Counted from the stretch's first letter, positions 18,174-27,617 are shown. The stretch: 64,000 nucleotides of DNA from UBA8389 sp035719105 (GCA_035719105.1 DASTGN010000004.1:124001-188000), one strand, 5' to 3'. Notes: generated by a model not told the origin, from the letters alone. Translations and numbers: made by a program.

Positions 18174-19094
18174 TTAATCGATGGACTCCACTGCATTGAC
18201 ATTGGCGCGTCCGGTTCTTCTGAATTCTTTGGGAGTCATGTTGGCTTTCTGCCTAAAAAAGGTCGAAAACTGACCAGGAGTGTCGAAGGTCAGCTCGTAG
18301 GCGATTTCAGAAACCGACTGGTTCGTATTCAGCAAAAGGTCTTTTGCACGTTGAAGTCGGATTTGGAGTTGAAATTGTGCGGGAGAAATCCCTGCATATT
18401 TTTTGAATGCTTTTCGGAACCAAGAATATCCAAGGCCCAATTGTTCAGCAATTTGAGCTGGTGAAACCGAATTGGATATGTTGTCGCGAATCAATATACG
18501 AGCTTGATTGATCTTTTCCACCACTTCTTTGTCGGAGAATAAGCTGTTCTGATTTTTAAAATAAAGCAAGCCCATCATGTGACGCACAATGCTGGATGCC
18601 ACCTGCTGGTAGCCCATGGCTTCTTGTTCAGCGTAAGAAATGATGGATTTGTAAAAGGAAATGAATTCGTCGTCGATGCCAATCTTAAAGACGGGATTTG
18701 AAGCGGTAAAAAAGCTGGATTTGATCATGTTCTGCACGTTGATTCCATCAAAGCCAACCCAATATTCATCCCAACCAGTGTCTGGATTGTAGCTGTAATT
18801 GTGCCATTCGCCAGGGAGCAAAAGAATGATGGTACCTGCATCAATCGGCACTTTGGAATGATGCGCAGATTCAAAAGTTCCTGAGCCCTTTACAATGAAT
18901 AATAATTGAAATTCATCCAAAATGCGGCCTCTTTGAGTATTGAAACCATATAAACTGGGGTGAATGTTCAGGAATGGGTTTACCTTGGACGGAGGAATGC
19001 TTTGGAAACCGCAGGTAGTCAGATACAAACCCCATTCCCTGTCCTTGTCATTTACAGTCAGGTAATTGAAATGGTTGATATCTTTTGTTGCCAT
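18174..19094 (-). CDS. AraC-family transcriptional regulator
   Basis: The 306-residue protein starts at the ATG at 19094; an in-frame TTG two codons earlier is possible. The N-terminal cupin sensor (LLLPGEWHNYSYNPDTGWDEYW) resembles sugar-sensing AraC proteins of Bacteroidota. The C-terminal HTH pair contains AEQLGLGYSWFRKAFKKYAG and ends AYELTFDTPGQFSTFFRQK...TPKEFRRTG. It is co-transcribed with GH35 and divergent from GH42-SemiSWEET, with a shared intergenic region of about 157 bases. A role as galactoside- or galactose-responsive regulator of both units is a reasonable inference. Confidence 0.92.
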   Translation of the reverse strand: MATKDINHFNYLTVNDKDREWGLYLTTCGFQSIPPSKVNPFLNIHPSLYGFNTQRGRILDEFQLLFIVKGSGTFESAHHSKVPIDAGTIILLLPGEWHNYSYNPDTGWDEYWVGFDGINVQNMIKSSFFTASNPVFKIGIDDEFISFYKSIISYAEQEAMGYQQVASSIVRHMMGLLYFKNQNSLFSDKEVVEKINQARILIRDNISNSVSPAQIAEQLGLGYSWFRKAFKKYAGISPAQFQLQIRLQRAKDLLLNTNQSVSEIAYELTFDTPGQFSTFFRQKANMTPKEFRRTGRANVNAVESID

Positions 19095-19158
19095 AATCAA
19101 AGGTCAAATTCGTATGTTTTTATATCAATTTTACAAAGTATCTAAGGTAACTATAGCT

Positions 19159-19166
19159 TACTTTTG
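19159..19166 (+). promoter_or_regulatory. -7 element for GH42-SemiSWEET
   Basis: TACTTTTG fits TAnnTTTG exactly and lies 85 bases before the GH42 ATG, in the divergent region shared with the AraC gene. The -33 position has no good TTG, consistent with a promoter that needs an activator such as the adjacent AraC protein. Confidence 0.5.
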
Positions 19167-19251
19167 TCATTCCTGCAAAAAAAAGCACTACGTAAAAATG
19201 TGCATGGTACCACGCAAAAATACAGAAACAGAATTTAATATCCCCATCCCG

Positions 19252-21339
19252 ATGGATAAAAAACGCATTTTAACCCTTTTCTTCGCGCTGATTGCCTTAA
19301 CAGCCGTCGGACAAGAGTCAAAATACTTTCAAGATAAAGACCTGACTATCAATGGAGTATATTATTATCCAGAACATTGGGACGAGCGTCAGTGGGATAG
19401 AGATTTTAAAAAAATTGCCGAAGTCGGATTTGAGTTCGTCCATATGGGAGAATTCGCATGGGCACAATTGGAGCCTTCAGAAGGGACTTACAACTTCGAA
19501 TGGTTGGATAAGGCCTTAGCATTGGCAGACAAATATCATTTAAAAAGCGTACTTTGCACTTCGACAGCCACTCCGCCGGTATGGCTCACCCGAAAATACC
19601 CTGACATTGTTGTTACCAACTTGAACGGAACCAAACTCGACCATGGTGCCCGCCAGCATGCGTCGTTCACTTCACCCTTATACCGGAACTTGTCGATGCG
19701 GATGATTGCTGAACTTGGACGGCATTACGGTCAAGACAAACGAGTCATCGGCTGGCAACTCGACAACGAACCTGCCGTTCAATTCGATTACAGCCCAGTC
19801 GCTGTAACACTCTTTCGGCAATTCTTAAGGACAAAATACTCTACCATCAAAGATTTGAACAATGCATGGGGCACTGCTTTTTGGAGTCAGGTTTATGGGA
19901 GTTTTGACGAAATAACGTTACCCAGGACAGACATGATGTTCATGAATCCACATGAGATTTTGGATTATCGTCGCTTTGCCGCACTTCAAACGGTTCAGTT
20001 TCTGGATCAACAAGCAGCCATGTTGCGCAAATACATTGCTGACAAACAATTCGTTACGACCAATTTTATACCCAATTACGATGAGGGTACCATTGGACAA
20101 TGCAAAAACATTGACTTCAACAGTTATACCCGTTACATGGTTTTTGGTGACCAAAAGGGCATTGGTTTGAAAGGTTATCGCGTTGGAGACCCCCTTCGCA
20201 TAGGCTTTGCCAATGACTTCTTCCGTCCGATCGATGGATATTATGGTGTCATGGAACTGCAGCCCGGTCAAGTAAATTGGGGCGAAGTGAACACGCAACC
20301 TCTACCTAAAGCAGTCAGGCTCTGGTGTTGGAATGTTTTTGCCGGTGGAAGCGATTTTTTGTGCACTTATCGCCTCCGTCAACCATTAGCCGGCATGGAG
20401 CAATACCACAATGGCATTGTTGGTCTGGACGGTGTGACCATTACCTCAGGTGGTGAGGAGTTTCAGCAATACATGCGGGAACTGAAGTCTCTGCGGGCTG
20501 ACTTCCGACCCAAGGAACAAAAACCGGCAGCTTATTTGGCGCGCAAAGCAGCCATCCTATACAACTTTGAGAACGCTTGGAACATCGATCGACAAAAGCA
20601 GAACATGTATTGGAACACTTCCGATCACATTGCCTGGTACTATGGTGCCTTGAAATCTTTTGGAGCGCCAGTGGATGTTATTTCTGAAAAAACCGATTTA
20701 TCCAAGTATCCTTTTGTCATCGTTCCTGCCTATCAAATGGTGGACGATCGATTGATTCAACGTTGGAAAGATTATGCCAATGCTGGTGGGCACCTCATTT
20801 TCACCTGCCGAACCGGTCATAAGGATCGAAACGGTCGGCTTTTCGAAATGAAATTCGGAGGAAAAATGTTTGACCTGATTGGTGGAGAAATGGAATTTTT
20901 TGATTTACTTCAACCATCCCGTCCGGACAAAGTTCGCATCGGTCAAAAGGATTACGAATGGTTCACATGGGGTGAAGTTTTCAAGGCTTACGAAGGAACA
21001 GAAGTTTGGGCAACGTATCAAGGCGATTTCTATACCGGAAAACCAGCAGTCTTACACCGCACTTATGGTAAGGGAACCGTTACTTATGTGGGTGTCGATA
21101 CTAAAACCGGTGAAGTTGAAAAAGAAGTTTTGCGTAAGGTCTACAAATTGGCCAACGTACCCGTTCTTGACCTGCCCAAAGGCATTTTGGTGGAATACCG
21201 CAACGGTTTGGGCATAGCTATGAATTACTCTGATCAAGACTATGTGTTCCCACTTTCAAGTAAGGCTCAAATTTTAATTGGTGAAAATCCCATGTCAACA
21301 ACAGATGTTTTAATTTGGAAAGAAGGGAGTGTTTTATGA
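19252..21339 (+). CDS. Glycoside hydrolase family 42 beta-galactosidase
   Basis: The start is placed at the ATG at 19252 (MDKKRILTLFFALIALTAVGQ), which opens a signal peptide; the frame extends upstream only through promoter sequence. The 695 residues show the GH42 barrel: GVYYYPEHWDERQWDRD, FVHMGEFAWAQLEP, CTSTATPPVWL, and WQLDNEP near residue 168 with Glu173 as predicted acid/base. The trimerisation and beta-sandwich domains follow. GH42 enzymes release galactose from beta-1,4-galactan oligosaccharides. An exported GH42 fits periplasmic breakdown of pectic galactan. The final TGA overlaps the ATG of the SemiSWEET gene by four bases, so the two are translationally coupled. Confidence 0.93.
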   Translation: MDKKRILTLFFALIALTAVGQESKYFQDKDLTINGVYYYPEHWDERQWDRDFKKIAEVGFEFVHMGEFAWAQLEPSEGTYNFEWLDKALALADKYHLKSVLCTSTATPPVWLTRKYPDIVVTNLNGTKLDHGARQHASFTSPLYRNLSMRMIAELGRHYGQDKRVIGWQLDNEPAVQFDYSPVAVTLFRQFLRTKYSTIKDLNNAWGTAFWSQVYGSFDEITLPRTDMMFMNPHEILDYRRFAALQTVQFLDQQAAMLRKYIADKQFVTTNFIPNYDEGTIGQCKNIDFNSYTRYMVFGDQKGIGLKGYRVGDPLRIGFANDFFRPIDGYYGVMELQPGQVNWGEVNTQPLPKAVRLWCWNVFAGGSDFLCTYRLRQPLAGMEQYHNGIVGLDGVTITSGGEEFQQYMRELKSLRADFRPKEQKPAAYLARKAAILYNFENAWNIDRQKQNMYWNTSDHIAWYYGALKSFGAPVDVISEKTDLSKYPFVIVPAYQMVDDRLIQRWKDYANAGGHLIFTCRTGHKDRNGRLFEMKFGGKMFDLIGGEMEFFDLLQPSRPDKVRIGQKDYEWFTWGEVFKAYEGTEVWATYQGDFYTGKPAVLHRTYGKGTVTYVGVDTKTGEVEKEVLRKVYKLANVPVLDLPKGILVEYRNGLGIAMNYSDQDYVFPLSSKAQILIGENPMSTTDVLIWKEGSVL

Positions 21340-21641
21340 ACCCGATTTCAATCATCGGCGTATTAGCCGCTATTGTTTCCACGATCAACCAATTGCCGCA
21401 AGCTTATAAAACCATCCGTAGCAAAGACACTCACAGCCTTTCACTTTGGATGTACATCATGGTTTGGTTCGCAACCAGCCTTTGGCTGCTTTACGGCATT
21501 TTACTGAAGGATTTTCCGCTAATCCTTTCGAACAGCATCTCCATCCTGCCCATTACCTACATTTTGTGGACCAAGATTCGGAATACAATCAACGGGGTTG
21601 ACAAAGAGGTGGAAAAGCTGCTCGAAAAAGAGAAACGGTAA
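21336..21641 (+). CDS. SemiSWEET sugar transporter (PQ-loop, MtN3-like)
   Basis: This 101-residue protein starts at the ATG at 21336, which overlaps the GH42 stop; a longer in-frame start lies inside GH42. It has three transmembrane helices, with the PQ motif at Pro21-Gln22 in the context STINQLPQAYKTIRSKDT. This is the hallmark of bacterial SemiSWEET half-transporters, which work as homodimers and move mono- or disaccharides down their gradient. A lysine/glutamate-rich tail ends the protein. Coupling to an exported GH42 suggests uptake of released galactose across the inner membrane. The stop directly abuts the stop of the convergent GH28 gene. Confidence 0.9.
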   Translation: MNPISIIGVLAAIVSTINQLPQAYKTIRSKDTHSLSLWMYIMVWFATSLWLLYGILLKDFPLILSNSISILPITYILWTKIRNTINGVDKEVEKLLEKEKR

Positions 21642-23108
21642 TTACTGCAAATCTTTCAAACCACTCACATTCTTTTGGATCATGCGTTCCACTCCTGGTT
21701 GGAGAGGCGCATTCACACGTAGGAAATCGACCCCACTGACATCTTCCAGATAAAATGCAGGGCGGAAATCTGGTTTTTGAAAACTCAGTTGCACATCCCT
21801 CAAGACAATGTTTTTCACATGCCTCAGGAAAAATCCGGAGGAAGGAATCAATCCAAACATAGAGGGTTCGGGGTATTGTCTTGGGTTCTCAGGGGGTACT
21901 ATTTTAGCGATTTCGGCACCGAAACCACCTTTATAAACTATGCGGATGTCACTCAATGTCACGTCTTCGATGGCATTTCCGGGCAATCCACTGATCACGC
22001 AGCCAAAGCGCGAGTCGGCATCATAACAGGTTATGTGACTTATATCGATGCGACGCATGGCACCGACCGGAGTTCCTTGGGGGCTTCGCATACGAGCACC
22101 AAGCCTGAGAAAAATGGGCGAATTGACGATGTCCCGCATCGTGATGTTACTGATGCTGATGTCTTCCATCAAACCGCCGTCAACAGTTTCCAAAGCCAGC
22201 CCACGACAGTTTTCGAACACACAATTGGATATCGTGATGTTCTTGAAACCTCCGCTGGACTCAGTTCCGAATTTTATGCGGCCGGTATTGTACGCTTGGT
22301 CGGGCGCTTGTGGTTCGTCCGTCTGAAAGGTGCCGTCCAACATCGAACCTTGATCGTACCCACTTACAAAGCAATTGGTGATGGTGACCTTTTCTGTATC
22401 TTTGAAACGACCAAGCGCGTAGCTCGCTTTCAACACAATGGCATCGTCCCAGGGTGCATTCACCGCACAATCCGAAACTCGGACATTCCGACAACAGTCG
22501 ATGTCGAAACCATCCCGGTTGGTATCCACTTTGATGTTGCTCAGCGTCATGTTTTCCACCCCAGTAGCCAACAAAGCAAAATGGCCACCATGGAACAGGG
22601 TGATGTCCTTGATGTCCACGTTGATGCATTCCTTCAAGGCAATGGTCTTGTTGCCGACGCCGATAATGCGGCTTTCTTCACGGGTTAACCCATAACCTGA
22701 GATTGTCCCAAAGCCTGTGATGCGGATGTTTTTCAAACCAATGCCCCAAATCAGGCTGTTTTGAAAATGGCTGTGGCCGAAATCTTGGAATTGAGTGAAT
22801 TCGCTGGCTTCAGGGGCATCAAATCCTTCTTTTTCCGTTGGTTGAGCCGCCTCCAAAACCGCGCCGTTTTCAAGATGCAATTCAATGTTGTCCTTTAGTC
22901 GCACCGAATAGCTTCGATAAGTTCCAGCGGGTAAAACAACGGTTCCGCCTCCCTGAGCTGCAGCGGCTAGAATGGCCTTATTGATGGCTGGAGAATCGAT
23001 GGTCTTGCCGTCGCCCTTGGCACCAAAATCACGGACATTGTAGCCCGCAAAAACTTCACTGCTGATGAAAATCAGGGCCGAAATTAGAAAGAGGCTTTTC
23101 TTTTTCAT
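21642..23108 (-). CDS. Glycoside hydrolase family 28 (polygalacturonase/rhamnogalacturonan hydrolase type)
   Basis: The start is set at the ATG at 23108 (MKKKSLFLISALIFISSEVFA), which opens a signal peptide; the frame upstream lies inside the preceding gene. The 488 residues form a right-handed parallel beta-helix beginning YNVRDFGAKGDGKTIDSPAI, the usual GH28 front. Catalytic-region motifs are NRDGFDID (standard NTDG), WDDAIVLKAS (standard GDDC) and GRIKFGTESSGG (standard RIK). The usual GHG histidine loop is replaced by GYDQGSMLDG. Substrate is likely a galacturonic-acid-containing pectin. It is the last gene of the CE12-GH95-unknown-GH28 unit, and its 5' end overlaps the upstream gene by 53 bases. 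Confidence 0.9.
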   Translation of the reverse strand: MKKKSLFLISALIFISSEVFAGYNVRDFGAKGDGKTIDSPAINKAILAAAAQGGGTVVLPAGTYRSYSVRLKDNIELHLENGAVLEAAQPTEKEGFDAPEASEFTQFQDFGHSHFQNSLIWGIGLKNIRITGFGTISGYGLTREESRIIGVGNKTIALKECINVDIKDITLFHGGHFALLATGVENMTLSNIKVDTNRDGFDIDCCRNVRVSDCAVNAPWDDAIVLKASYALGRFKDTEKVTITNCFVSGYDQGSMLDGTFQTDEPQAPDQAYNTGRIKFGTESSGGFKNITISNCVFENCRGLALETVDGGLMEDISISNITMRDIVNSPIFLRLGARMRSPQGTPVGAMRRIDISHITCYDADSRFGCVISGLPGNAIEDVTLSDIRIVYKGGFGAEIAKIVPPENPRQYPEPSMFGLIPSSGFFLRHVKNIVLRDVQLSFQKPDFRPAFYLEDVSGVDFLRVNAPLQPGVERMIQKNVSGLKDLQ

Positions 23109-23877
23109 TCGTAGGTGTGGTTTTGAATGCAGCTTCTTTTTGGAATAAAGCAGGCAGCATGTAATAATTATAATCGGCCAGCTTATTTTGACGGTAAATG
23201 CAATAGTAGTAAATCTCATTGTTTACAAGGAGATTACTCCCGGCAAGTGCTGGAGCGTCTGTTTTTTTTCCTGAATTCCAGAAATTAAACGGAGAAGTCA
23301 TTTGTCGGGCATCCGAAAGTCTCGTCTCCGTTTGAAGGGGCATGACGCCCATCATCACCTTTAATCTGGCCGTGGTACCGTAATACATGGTAAAGGCATT
23401 GATTTCCCGGCTGAACACATTGTCCCGGCATTGTTCGGGCTGTAAAAAGGTGGTTTTTTCAGCCGGCAACGTATCGGCCGATCCGCCACCATATGCCCAA
23501 AGTAGTTTCAAACCAACCGGTAAATTCTTTCCAACTACCTGCAAAATCAGTCCATTGCAATCGGTCAATGGTTGAACCTGAAACCGGAGTTCCCCAGTTC
23601 CCAAAATGGGATCCTTGACAAGCAATTCCCAACCTCGATTAATGGATATACTTTGGAGGCTTTTGGCATCTTTCAGCCACAAGCTCTGATTTCCGAGCAT
23701 CAAACCGGTCTTTAAGTAACCGCTCGTTTCGGGTGAGAAAAATCCAAAATCAGTCCCTTTCTGCGTGAGAACAACAACTCGATCGGAGCCCATCCTCAGG
23801 ACGGTCGAATTGGGTTCGGCAGCTCGAGCGGTCAATGAGCACCAAAGTGCAAGGGCAAACAAACTTTTTTTCATCAT
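23056..23877 (-). CDS. Secreted protein of unknown function, possibly truncated (weak DUF4450-like impression)
   Basis: This 273-residue protein has a signal peptide (MMKKSLFALALWCSLTARAA). I do not firmly recognise it. The segment LRMGSDRVVVLTQKGTDFGFF and the later LKLLWAYGGGSAD give a weak resemblance to the start of DUF4450 proteins, which are found in Bacteroidota polysaccharide loci and, as far as I recall, are longer. The ATG overlaps the GH95 stop by four bases. The C-terminal 17 residues are read in a second frame across the GH28 signal peptide, a 53-base overlap that is much deeper than any other in the window. Either the gene was shortened when GH28 became joined to it, or a frameshift lies near the end. 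Confidence 0.6.
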   Translation of the reverse strand: MMKKSLFALALWCSLTARAAEPNSTVLRMGSDRVVVLTQKGTDFGFFSPETSGYLKTGLMLGNQSLWLKDAKSLQSISINRGWELLVKDPILGTGELRFQVQPLTDCNGLILQVVGKNLPVGLKLLWAYGGGSADTLPAEKTTFLQPEQCRDNVFSREINAFTMYYGTTARLKVMMGVMPLQTETRLSDARQMTSPFNFWNSGKKTDAPALAGSNLLVNNEIYYYCIYRQNKLADYNYYMLPALFQKEAAFKTTPTNEKEKPLSNFGPDFHQQ

Positions 23878-26288
23878 GTATGGATGGTATAACGACTGCC
23901 TACTTTGGTCGTAAATGTGTAGATGTAATTTCGTTCACCTTGAAAAATCACTTTTTTCAGCTTGAAATGGACACCATCCATTTTTAGCGGTTGTTTCGTT
24001 CTCAACACGCATGTCGTTCCTTTTAATGATAGAATCTCCGCATTCAAAAGCTGGGAATTTTTCCAGGTTAAATTGATTTCAAAAGCTCCACGTGCTTTCA
24101 AGCCGGTGATAGAACCATCTTTCCAAACTTTAGGCAAAGCTGGCAACAATTGAATCTCACCCAAATGACTTTGTACAAAAAACTCGCTGATACCGGCAAT
24201 GGAGCCAAAATTTCCGTCAATCTGAAAGGGCGGATGGGTGTCGAGCAGGTTGTTCATGGTCGACGTTTTCAACAATTCCTGATACATTTTATAGGCATGG
24301 TCCCCATCCAACAGACGAGCCCAAAAATTGATTTTCCAGGCCTTGCTCCAGCCCGTTCCGCCGTCACCGCGCAATTCAAGCGTGCGACGCGCAGCATTGC
24401 CAAGCACAGTATCGATCAATGGCGAGATTTCCCTGCCTGGATGCAAACCAAACAAATGGGACACATGCCGGTGCTGGGGCTCAACATCATCAAAATCCTC
24501 GTACCACTCCACAATATTCCCTTTTTTGCCAACCTTAATCGGTTGCAAGCTATCGCGTTTAGCCTTCAGCAATGTGGCATACTCTTTATCGATGCCGAGA
24601 ATCCTGGAAGCCTCCATCACGTTGGTGAACAAATCCCAAATAATTTCCATGTCCATGGTCGAAGCAATGGTCACGGCAATTTTCTTCCCATCTTTATCCA
24701 AATAAACATTTTCGGGCGAAGTGGATGGAGCGGTTACCAAATGGCCATCCTTTTCAACCAACCAATCCATGCAAAAATCGGCAGCACCCTTCATGATGGG
24801 ATATGCTTTTTCACGGAGGAATTCTTTGTCCATTGTAAATCGGTAATATTCAAACAAATGCTGTGACAGCCAAGGACTCCCCAACGCCCAATTGGCCCAT
24901 TTGGGATCACCGTTTCCCACGCCTACCGGGTTGGTTTGCGCCCAAATGTCCGAGTTGTGATGAGCGGCCCAACCTTTGGCGTGGTAATAATTCTGGGCGG
25001 TAGAGCGACCATTATTAGCCATGTGCTCAATTTGCGTGAGCAGCGGTTCGTACATTTCCGTCATGTTGAGTGGCAAGGCCGGCCAGTAATTCATCTGTAA
25101 ATTAATGTTGGTGGTGTAATTGCTCCGCCACGGTGGACGGATGGATTCGCACCAAATACCTTGCAAGTTGGCGGCAATGCCACCGGGTCTGGAACAAGAA
25201 ATCAATAAATATCGGCCGAACTGAAAATAGAGTTCCTCCAAGTGTAAATCGGGAACTCCATTTTTATAAGCCGCCAAGCGTTTGTCGGTGGGGAGGTCGG
25301 GCACTTCTTCGTTACTTAGACTCAACTCAACCCGTTTGAAATAGTGCTGATAATCTTTAATGTGAGCCGATTTTAATTCGTTGAACGATTTTTTTTGAGC
25401 TTCGTTCAACCGCCCGATAGCAATAGCCTGTGGATCCTTACCGGCTAAGGTCGGTGAGGTTCTGAATCCGTTAAACGAAGTTGCTGCCGAAACCAGTACG
25501 ACTGCATCCGTTGCATCATGAATATCTAGTAAGCTGTCCGAAATCATAACGATTCCATCGCAAGAAATGACGCGCACCCTGAATTGAAAGTACATGCCTT
25601 TGTCACCCTTTGCATCATCAAAAATGATCTCTTTCATCTGTCGATTTTCATCCGACCCAATGCGTGCTTTGCCTTTTAGCACCAAGTCTGAGCCCTGTTT
25701 CTCGGTCGTGAAAGCAAGGGGATGCGTCGCTCTAAAAACCAAATTCAGTCCTCCTTTTTTATTGGCTTTCAAATGCAAAACCAGCACGGAGTCGGGTGCT
25801 GAGGAGAATATTTCACGAGTAAATTCGACATCGTCTTGCGTAAAACGGGTTGTGGAAATAGCTGTTTCGATGTTCAGATCCCTATAGTATGCGGTAACCG
25901 GGGATTGACTTTTCTGAGCAAGCATCAAATCACCCAACGGTTGGTACATCTGAGTGTCAGGCCCTTGCATCTTATGCAACAGCTTTGATGCTTGATCGTT
26001 TTTTCCTGCAAAAAGCAATGAACGGACTTCTCCCAGAAAGTTGGGCGCCTCCGGGTTGGGGTTCAGATCTGCAGGCCCACCCGTCCAAAGGGTTTCTTCA
26101 TTCAATTGCAATCGTTCCTGAATTGGATAACCGAACACCATGGCTCCAAGACTACCGTTTCCGATGGGCAGAGCTTCGTTCCAGTTTTTTGCTGGCGCAT
26201 CGTACCAAAGGACATACTTGTTGGTGTTGGAGGCACTCACACTAATCGTTAAACATATAAATAAAATGTATGCAATTGTGTTTTTCAT
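23874..26288 (-). CDS. Glycoside hydrolase family 95 (alpha-L-fucosidase/alpha-L-galactosidase)
   Basis: The 804-residue protein has a signal peptide (MKNTIAYILFICLTISVSAS) followed by the GH95 N-terminal beta-super-sandwich with the family start KYVLWYDAPAKNWNEALPIGNGSLGAM. The (alpha/alpha)6 barrel carries HHNSDIWAQTNPVG and SPWLSQHLFEYYRFTMD, and late motifs include HRHVSHLFGLHPG, GDGGTGWSKAWK and FQIDGNFGSIAGISE. GH95 enzymes remove terminal alpha-1,2-fucose or, in some pectin loci, alpha-L-galactose. In this rhamnogalacturonan context either is possible. The stop overlaps the next ATG by four bases and the start lies 15 bases after the CE12 stop, so it sits in the middle of a tight operon. 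Confidence 0.94.
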   Translation of the reverse strand: MKNTIAYILFICLTISVSASNTNKYVLWYDAPAKNWNEALPIGNGSLGAMVFGYPIQERLQLNEETLWTGGPADLNPNPEAPNFLGEVRSLLFAGKNDQASKLLHKMQGPDTQMYQPLGDLMLAQKSQSPVTAYYRDLNIETAISTTRFTQDDVEFTREIFSSAPDSVLVLHLKANKKGGLNLVFRATHPLAFTTEKQGSDLVLKGKARIGSDENRQMKEIIFDDAKGDKGMYFQFRVRVISCDGIVMISDSLLDIHDATDAVVLVSAATSFNGFRTSPTLAGKDPQAIAIGRLNEAQKKSFNELKSAHIKDYQHYFKRVELSLSNEEVPDLPTDKRLAAYKNGVPDLHLEELYFQFGRYLLISCSRPGGIAANLQGIWCESIRPPWRSNYTTNINLQMNYWPALPLNMTEMYEPLLTQIEHMANNGRSTAQNYYHAKGWAAHHNSDIWAQTNPVGVGNGDPKWANWALGSPWLSQHLFEYYRFTMDKEFLREKAYPIMKGAADFCMDWLVEKDGHLVTAPSTSPENVYLDKDGKKIAVTIASTMDMEIIWDLFTNVMEASRILGIDKEYATLLKAKRDSLQPIKVGKKGNIVEWYEDFDDVEPQHRHVSHLFGLHPGREISPLIDTVLGNAARRTLELRGDGGTGWSKAWKINFWARLLDGDHAYKMYQELLKTSTMNNLLDTHPPFQIDGNFGSIAGISEFFVQSHLGEIQLLPALPKVWKDGSITGLKARGAFEINLTWKNSQLLNAEILSLKGTTCVLRTKQPLKMDGVHFKLKKVIFQGERNYIYTFTTKVGSRYTIHT

Positions 26289-26303
26289 AGGTTGTATCTA
26301 TAA

Positions 26304-27617
26304 TTAATTGCCATCCGGCTTTTCAAATTCAATAAAGGGGCTGGTTGGCATAGTGAAAGTGGCTGATGGATCTGGTTGAGCTGGGTCAAAATCGGTAAAA
26401 TCGAGTCGAATGTGTACCGATAGCTCGGGTAATGCCTTTTTAATACCTTCCACGATGCATTTAGCTATCTCATAGCCGCCATAGGAATTGAAATGAGTGT
26501 TGTCTGCCAATGCCTTAGGTTGATTTGGGAAAGTATTGGCAGGATAATGTACGAATGCCTTGATAGACTCTTTGGGTCCCCAGGCTTCGTATAAAATTTT
26601 GCTCATCGCATTCAAATCAATCAATGCAACCTGCTCTTCGGAAGCCAGTTTCCGAACTGCATCCGGGTATTCACCCAAAGTATTGACCACCTTACCTTGA
26701 TCGTCAAAATTGCGTCGATGCATGGAAGTGACTAAAACCGGAATGCCTCCCTGGGCACGTGTTTCTGTGATGTACCGCCTCAAGTTGGTGGTGTAAGATG
26801 CCCAAGGCCCATCGTTCGGCCCTTTTTGTTTTTGATCGTTATGCCCGAATTCTACAAATACGTAATCACCGGGTTTGATCTTGGTCAAAATTTTCTTCAA
26901 CCTTCCCGCTGATGCAAAAGAATTGGCAGCTTCACCCGACTCCGCGTAATTGGCAAAACAAATCTTGTCGTCAAAAAATCGTGGAATCATTTGTCCCCAA
27001 CCACACCATGGCTCATTGTCCTGATCCACCACCGTTGAATTTCCACACAGGAACACCGTCACGGCGTCCTCTATTTTTTCCACTTCCATTGCACAAACAG
27101 AAGGTGCTGCACCATTAAATTCAATGGTCAATTTGTGGTCCCAGTTGGCTTTATTTTTCTCACGCTCTTTAATCCGAACTTTCTGTGTCGAATCGATTTC
27201 CACATAGCGGACATTCGTGGTAAAAACCGCTTCCGTGAATTGGCCCTTTGAAAGAATTTGATTTTCGATGAATAACCGCCTGGATTCACCCCTAACCGTA
27301 ATTTGCGAGGGTTTGGAACCGTTTCCAAGCAACAGTTTCACCCGATAATTCCCTTCGGGTACCTCCATGGAAAAGTAAAATCCGTGATCGCTCACACAGG
27401 CATCACCTTTTAAAGGATCTTTCCCAAATTTAATAGCTTTAGGAGGCGCAGTAAAGTCGAAGCCATAGCCCAGTCCATTGGCATACAAGGTCTTTTGATC
27501 CACTCTCAGGTATCCTTTCTCCAAATCCCCCGATCCGAAATCAAATTTGAGCGATTTTTGCCCGGAAAGGTGCATCGCAATCAGTAAAAATCCAATGATT
27601 AGAAGGTTGTTTTTCAT
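26304..27617 (-). CDS. CE12-type rhamnogalacturonan acetylesterase (SGNH hydrolase) with N-terminal beta-sandwich
   Basis: The start is placed at the ATG at 27617, which opens a signal peptide (MKNNLLIIGFLLIAMHLSGQ); the frame upstream crosses a terminator. Residues 21-170 form a beta-rich, galactose-binding-like domain. The SGNH domain has Ser194 in GNSTVVDQ, the GHNDQ block at about 258-262, and Asp372/His375 in ADNTHFN. This is the CE12 arrangement for removing acetyl groups from rhamnogalacturonan backbone. Deacetylation would expose substrate for PL11 and GH28. It is the first gene after the internal terminator at 27645-27683, followed by GH95 15 bases later. Confidence 0.92.
   Translation of the reverse strand: MKNNLLIIGFLLIAMHLSGQKSLKFDFGSGDLEKGYLRVDQKTLYANGLGYGFDFTAPPKAIKFGKDPLKGDACVSDHGFYFSMEVPEGNYRVKLLLGNGSKPSQITVRGESRRLFIENQILSKGQFTEAVFTTNVRYVEIDSTQKVRIKEREKNKANWDHKLTIEFNGAAPSVCAMEVEKIEDAVTVFLCGNSTVVDQDNEPWCGWGQMIPRFFDDKICFANYAESGEAANSFASAGRLKKILTKIKPGDYVFVEFGHNDQKQKGPNDGPWASYTTNLRRYITETRAQGGIPVLVTSMHRRNFDDQGKVVNTLGEYPDAVRKLASEEQVALIDLNAMSKILYEAWGPKESIKAFVHYPANTFPNQPKALADNTHFNSYGGYEIAKCIVEGIKKALPELSVHIRLDFTDFDPAQPDPSATFTMPTSPFIEFEKPDGN

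Noticed and set aside
21777..22688. 303-codon open frame on the plus strand inside GH28
   Set aside because: It is antisense to a well-supported GH28 gene, has no recognisable domain or signal, and its composition reflects the complementary frame.
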